This document shows, one piece after another, positions 4,028 through 5,197 of a DNA stretch of 5,197 nt. The notes under the pieces were generated by a model that saw only the letters and a list, made by a program, of their open reading frames with translations, was not told where the DNA came from and did not search any database. Made by a program: the position numbers and the translations under genes. The DNA is from Rhodoferax sp. (GTDB taxonomy: Bacteria; Pseudomonadota; Gammaproteobacteria; Burkholderiales; Burkholderiaceae_C). Position 1 is the first letter of the stretch; every line of letters starts with the position of its first letter. The stretch lies in NCBI GenBank assembly GCA_030683195.1, contig JAUXQA010000058.1:1-5197 (forward strand), given 5' to 3'.

Positions 4028-5197
4028 ATGAAGCTCCCCCTCTTTACTTTCGCCCTCGTGATCTCCGCCTACGCCAGCCACGGCCTCGCCCAAACCGCCC
4101 CAGCCCGGGACGAATTCTTCTGGCTGGGTGAAATCAACAAGGCCACCGCCGTGATCAATACGGACGAAGGCCTGCTGGACAAGGCCATGACGCCCCGCAT
4201 CGCGGCTGGTATCTCCAAAGTCATCAAAGACGGCAGCCTGCCCGGCGGCAAGCGCCCCTCCAGCGTCATTACCTTTGAACCGCTGTTGATTGCGGCGGCT
4301 GGCCCGCAAGTGACCCTGCTCCACGCCGGCCGTTCCAGCCAGGACATGCACGCCACCTACCGCGCGGCCATTCTGCGTGACGACATGCTCAACCTAGCGG
4401 ACCAACTCAACAAGACCGCAGGCTCGCTCGTCAAGTTGGCGGAGAAACACGCCAACACCATCGTGCCTAACTACACCAATGGTGTGGCGGCCCAGCCCAA
4501 CAGCCTGGGTCATTACCTGCTGGGGCATGCCGCTGGCCTAGAGCGGGACGCCCAGCGCATTCGCGAAGCATATGGGCGGATAGACCGCTCGGCCATGGGC
4601 ACCACTGTGCTCAACGGCAGCAGTTGGCCCCTGAACCGCACCCGCATGGCTAACTATCTGGGCTTTGAGTCGATTGTGGACAACGCCTATGACGCATCCC
4701 AAATCTCGTCCATGGAGCACCCGGTGGAGGCCGGCGCCATCGTGACCAGCATCGCGCTGCACGCGGGCCACTTTATTGAAGACATCATGACCCAATACGC
4801 GCAGCCCCGGCCCTGGATGTTGCTGGCCGAGGGCGGCGCCAACACCTATGTGTCAAGCGCCATGCCCCAAAAACGCAACCCCGGCCTGCTCAACACCACC
4901 CGCCGTGATGCGTCCACCGCCATCTCGCTCGCACAAGGCGTTGTTATGCAAGCCCACAACATCACGCCCGGCATGGGCGACCCCAAAGAGTCCAAGGCCA
5001 ACAGCGCCATGGTCAACAGCGCCATCACGATGCTTAAAGGCTGGGATCGCATCCTGAACTCACTGGTGATCAGCCCCGAGCGGGCGCTGGAAGAACTCAA
5101 CAGTGACTGGACCGCCTCCCAGGAGCTGGCCGACGTGCTGATGCGCAAGTACAAGCTGCCGTTCCGCGTGGGGCACCACTTTGCCTCCGAGGTGGTG
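4028..5197 (+). CDS. Exported argininosuccinate-lyase-like protein (fumarase/aspartase superfamily), runs off the right edge
   Basis: 390 codons are open to the window end. The N-terminus MKLPLFTFALVISAYASHGL followed by AQ is a Sec signal peptide, with likely cleavage after A21, so the protein should be periplasmic. The mature part follows the argininosuccinate lyase layout: LHAGRSSQDMHAT (98-110), where ASL has GRSRND; IVPNYTNGVAAQP (145-157), where ASL has YTHLQRAQP; and the signature loop SSAMPQKRNPG (276-286). S276 aligns with the catalytic serine, and K282 and N284 are kept. N151 replaces the catalytic histidine, Q105 replaces the substrate-binding Asn, and V275 replaces the Gly before SS. 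An exported protein with these changes is unlikely to be the arginine-biosynthesis ASL. An elimination on another amino-acid derivative is possible, since EDDS lyase shows the fold can do this, but the substrate is unknown. The start is fixed by the signal peptide. Confidence 0.88.
   Translation, partial: MKLPLFTFALVISAYASHGLAQTAPARDEFFWLGEINKATAVINTDEGLLDKAMTPRIAAGISKVIKDGSLPGGKRPSSVITFEPLLIAAAGPQVTLLHAGRSSQDMHATYRAAILRDDMLNLADQLNKTAGSLVKLAEKHANTIVPNYTNGVAAQPNSLGHYLLGHAAGLERDAQRIREAYGRIDRSAMGTTVLNGSSWPLNRTRMANYLGFESIVDNAYDASQISSMEHPVEAGAIVTSIALHAGHFIEDIMTQYAQPRPWMLLAEGGANTYVSSAMPQKRNPGLLNTTRRDASTAISLAQGVVMQAHNITPGMGDPKESKANSAMVNSAITMLKGWDRILNSLVISPERALEELNSDWTASQELADVLMRKYKLPFRVGHHFASEVV

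Noticed and set aside
3986..4351. A 121-codon minus-strand frame antisense to the lyase start
   Set aside because: It opposes a well-supported signal peptide and lyase domain and shows only the glycine/valine-rich pattern typical of antisense frames in GC-rich genes.

Overview
The window looks like a chromosomal segment of a betaproteobacterium, most likely a member of the Comamonadaceae (Rhodoferax/Polaromonas-like). The evidence is the GC-rich coding sequence, the style of the IspD, IspF and Mfd proteins, and the arrangement of mfd facing away from ispD next to ispF. This placement comes from recognising protein families and gene order, not from a database search.

Layout: positions 1-496 (minus strand) hold the first 165 codons of mfd, the transcription-repair coupling factor, which runs off the left edge. 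The divergent gap 497-614 contains a perfect 12-bp GC-rich hairpin, U-rich on the mfd side, and a five-codon ORF whose stop overlaps the ispD start. ispD (615-1367) and ispF (2411-2905) encode two enzymes of the MEP isoprenoid pathway. They are separated by a 286-codon gene of unknown function (1480-2340), which is less GC-rich and is preceded by two operator-like dyads exactly 50 bp apart. A class I SAM-dependent methyltransferase follows ispF (2968-3678).

The stretch 3679-4027 has no intact gene. On the minus strand it holds a decayed internal fragment of a sensor histidine kinase, with a recognisable N-box region and GPG motif. A probable one-base frameshift splits the fragment and both ends are missing. 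From 4028 to the right edge a plus-strand gene encodes an argininosuccinate-lyase/fumarase-superfamily protein with a signal peptide, so it is probably periplasmic. It keeps the C-terminal signature loop, but residues expected at the canonical active site differ: the histidine of the TH..xAQP motif is Asn.

Functionally, ispD and ispF belong together (MEP to CDP-ME, then CDP-ME-2P to MEcPP). mfd is an unrelated housekeeping neighbour. The unknown gene, the methyltransferase, the kinase remnant and the exported lyase homologue look like accessory additions around this core. No CRISPR array, tRNA, rRNA, insertion sequence or established multi-gene novel system was seen. The points most worth following up are the exported lyase homologue, the gene lying between ispD and ispF with its paired dyads, and the kinase remnant.
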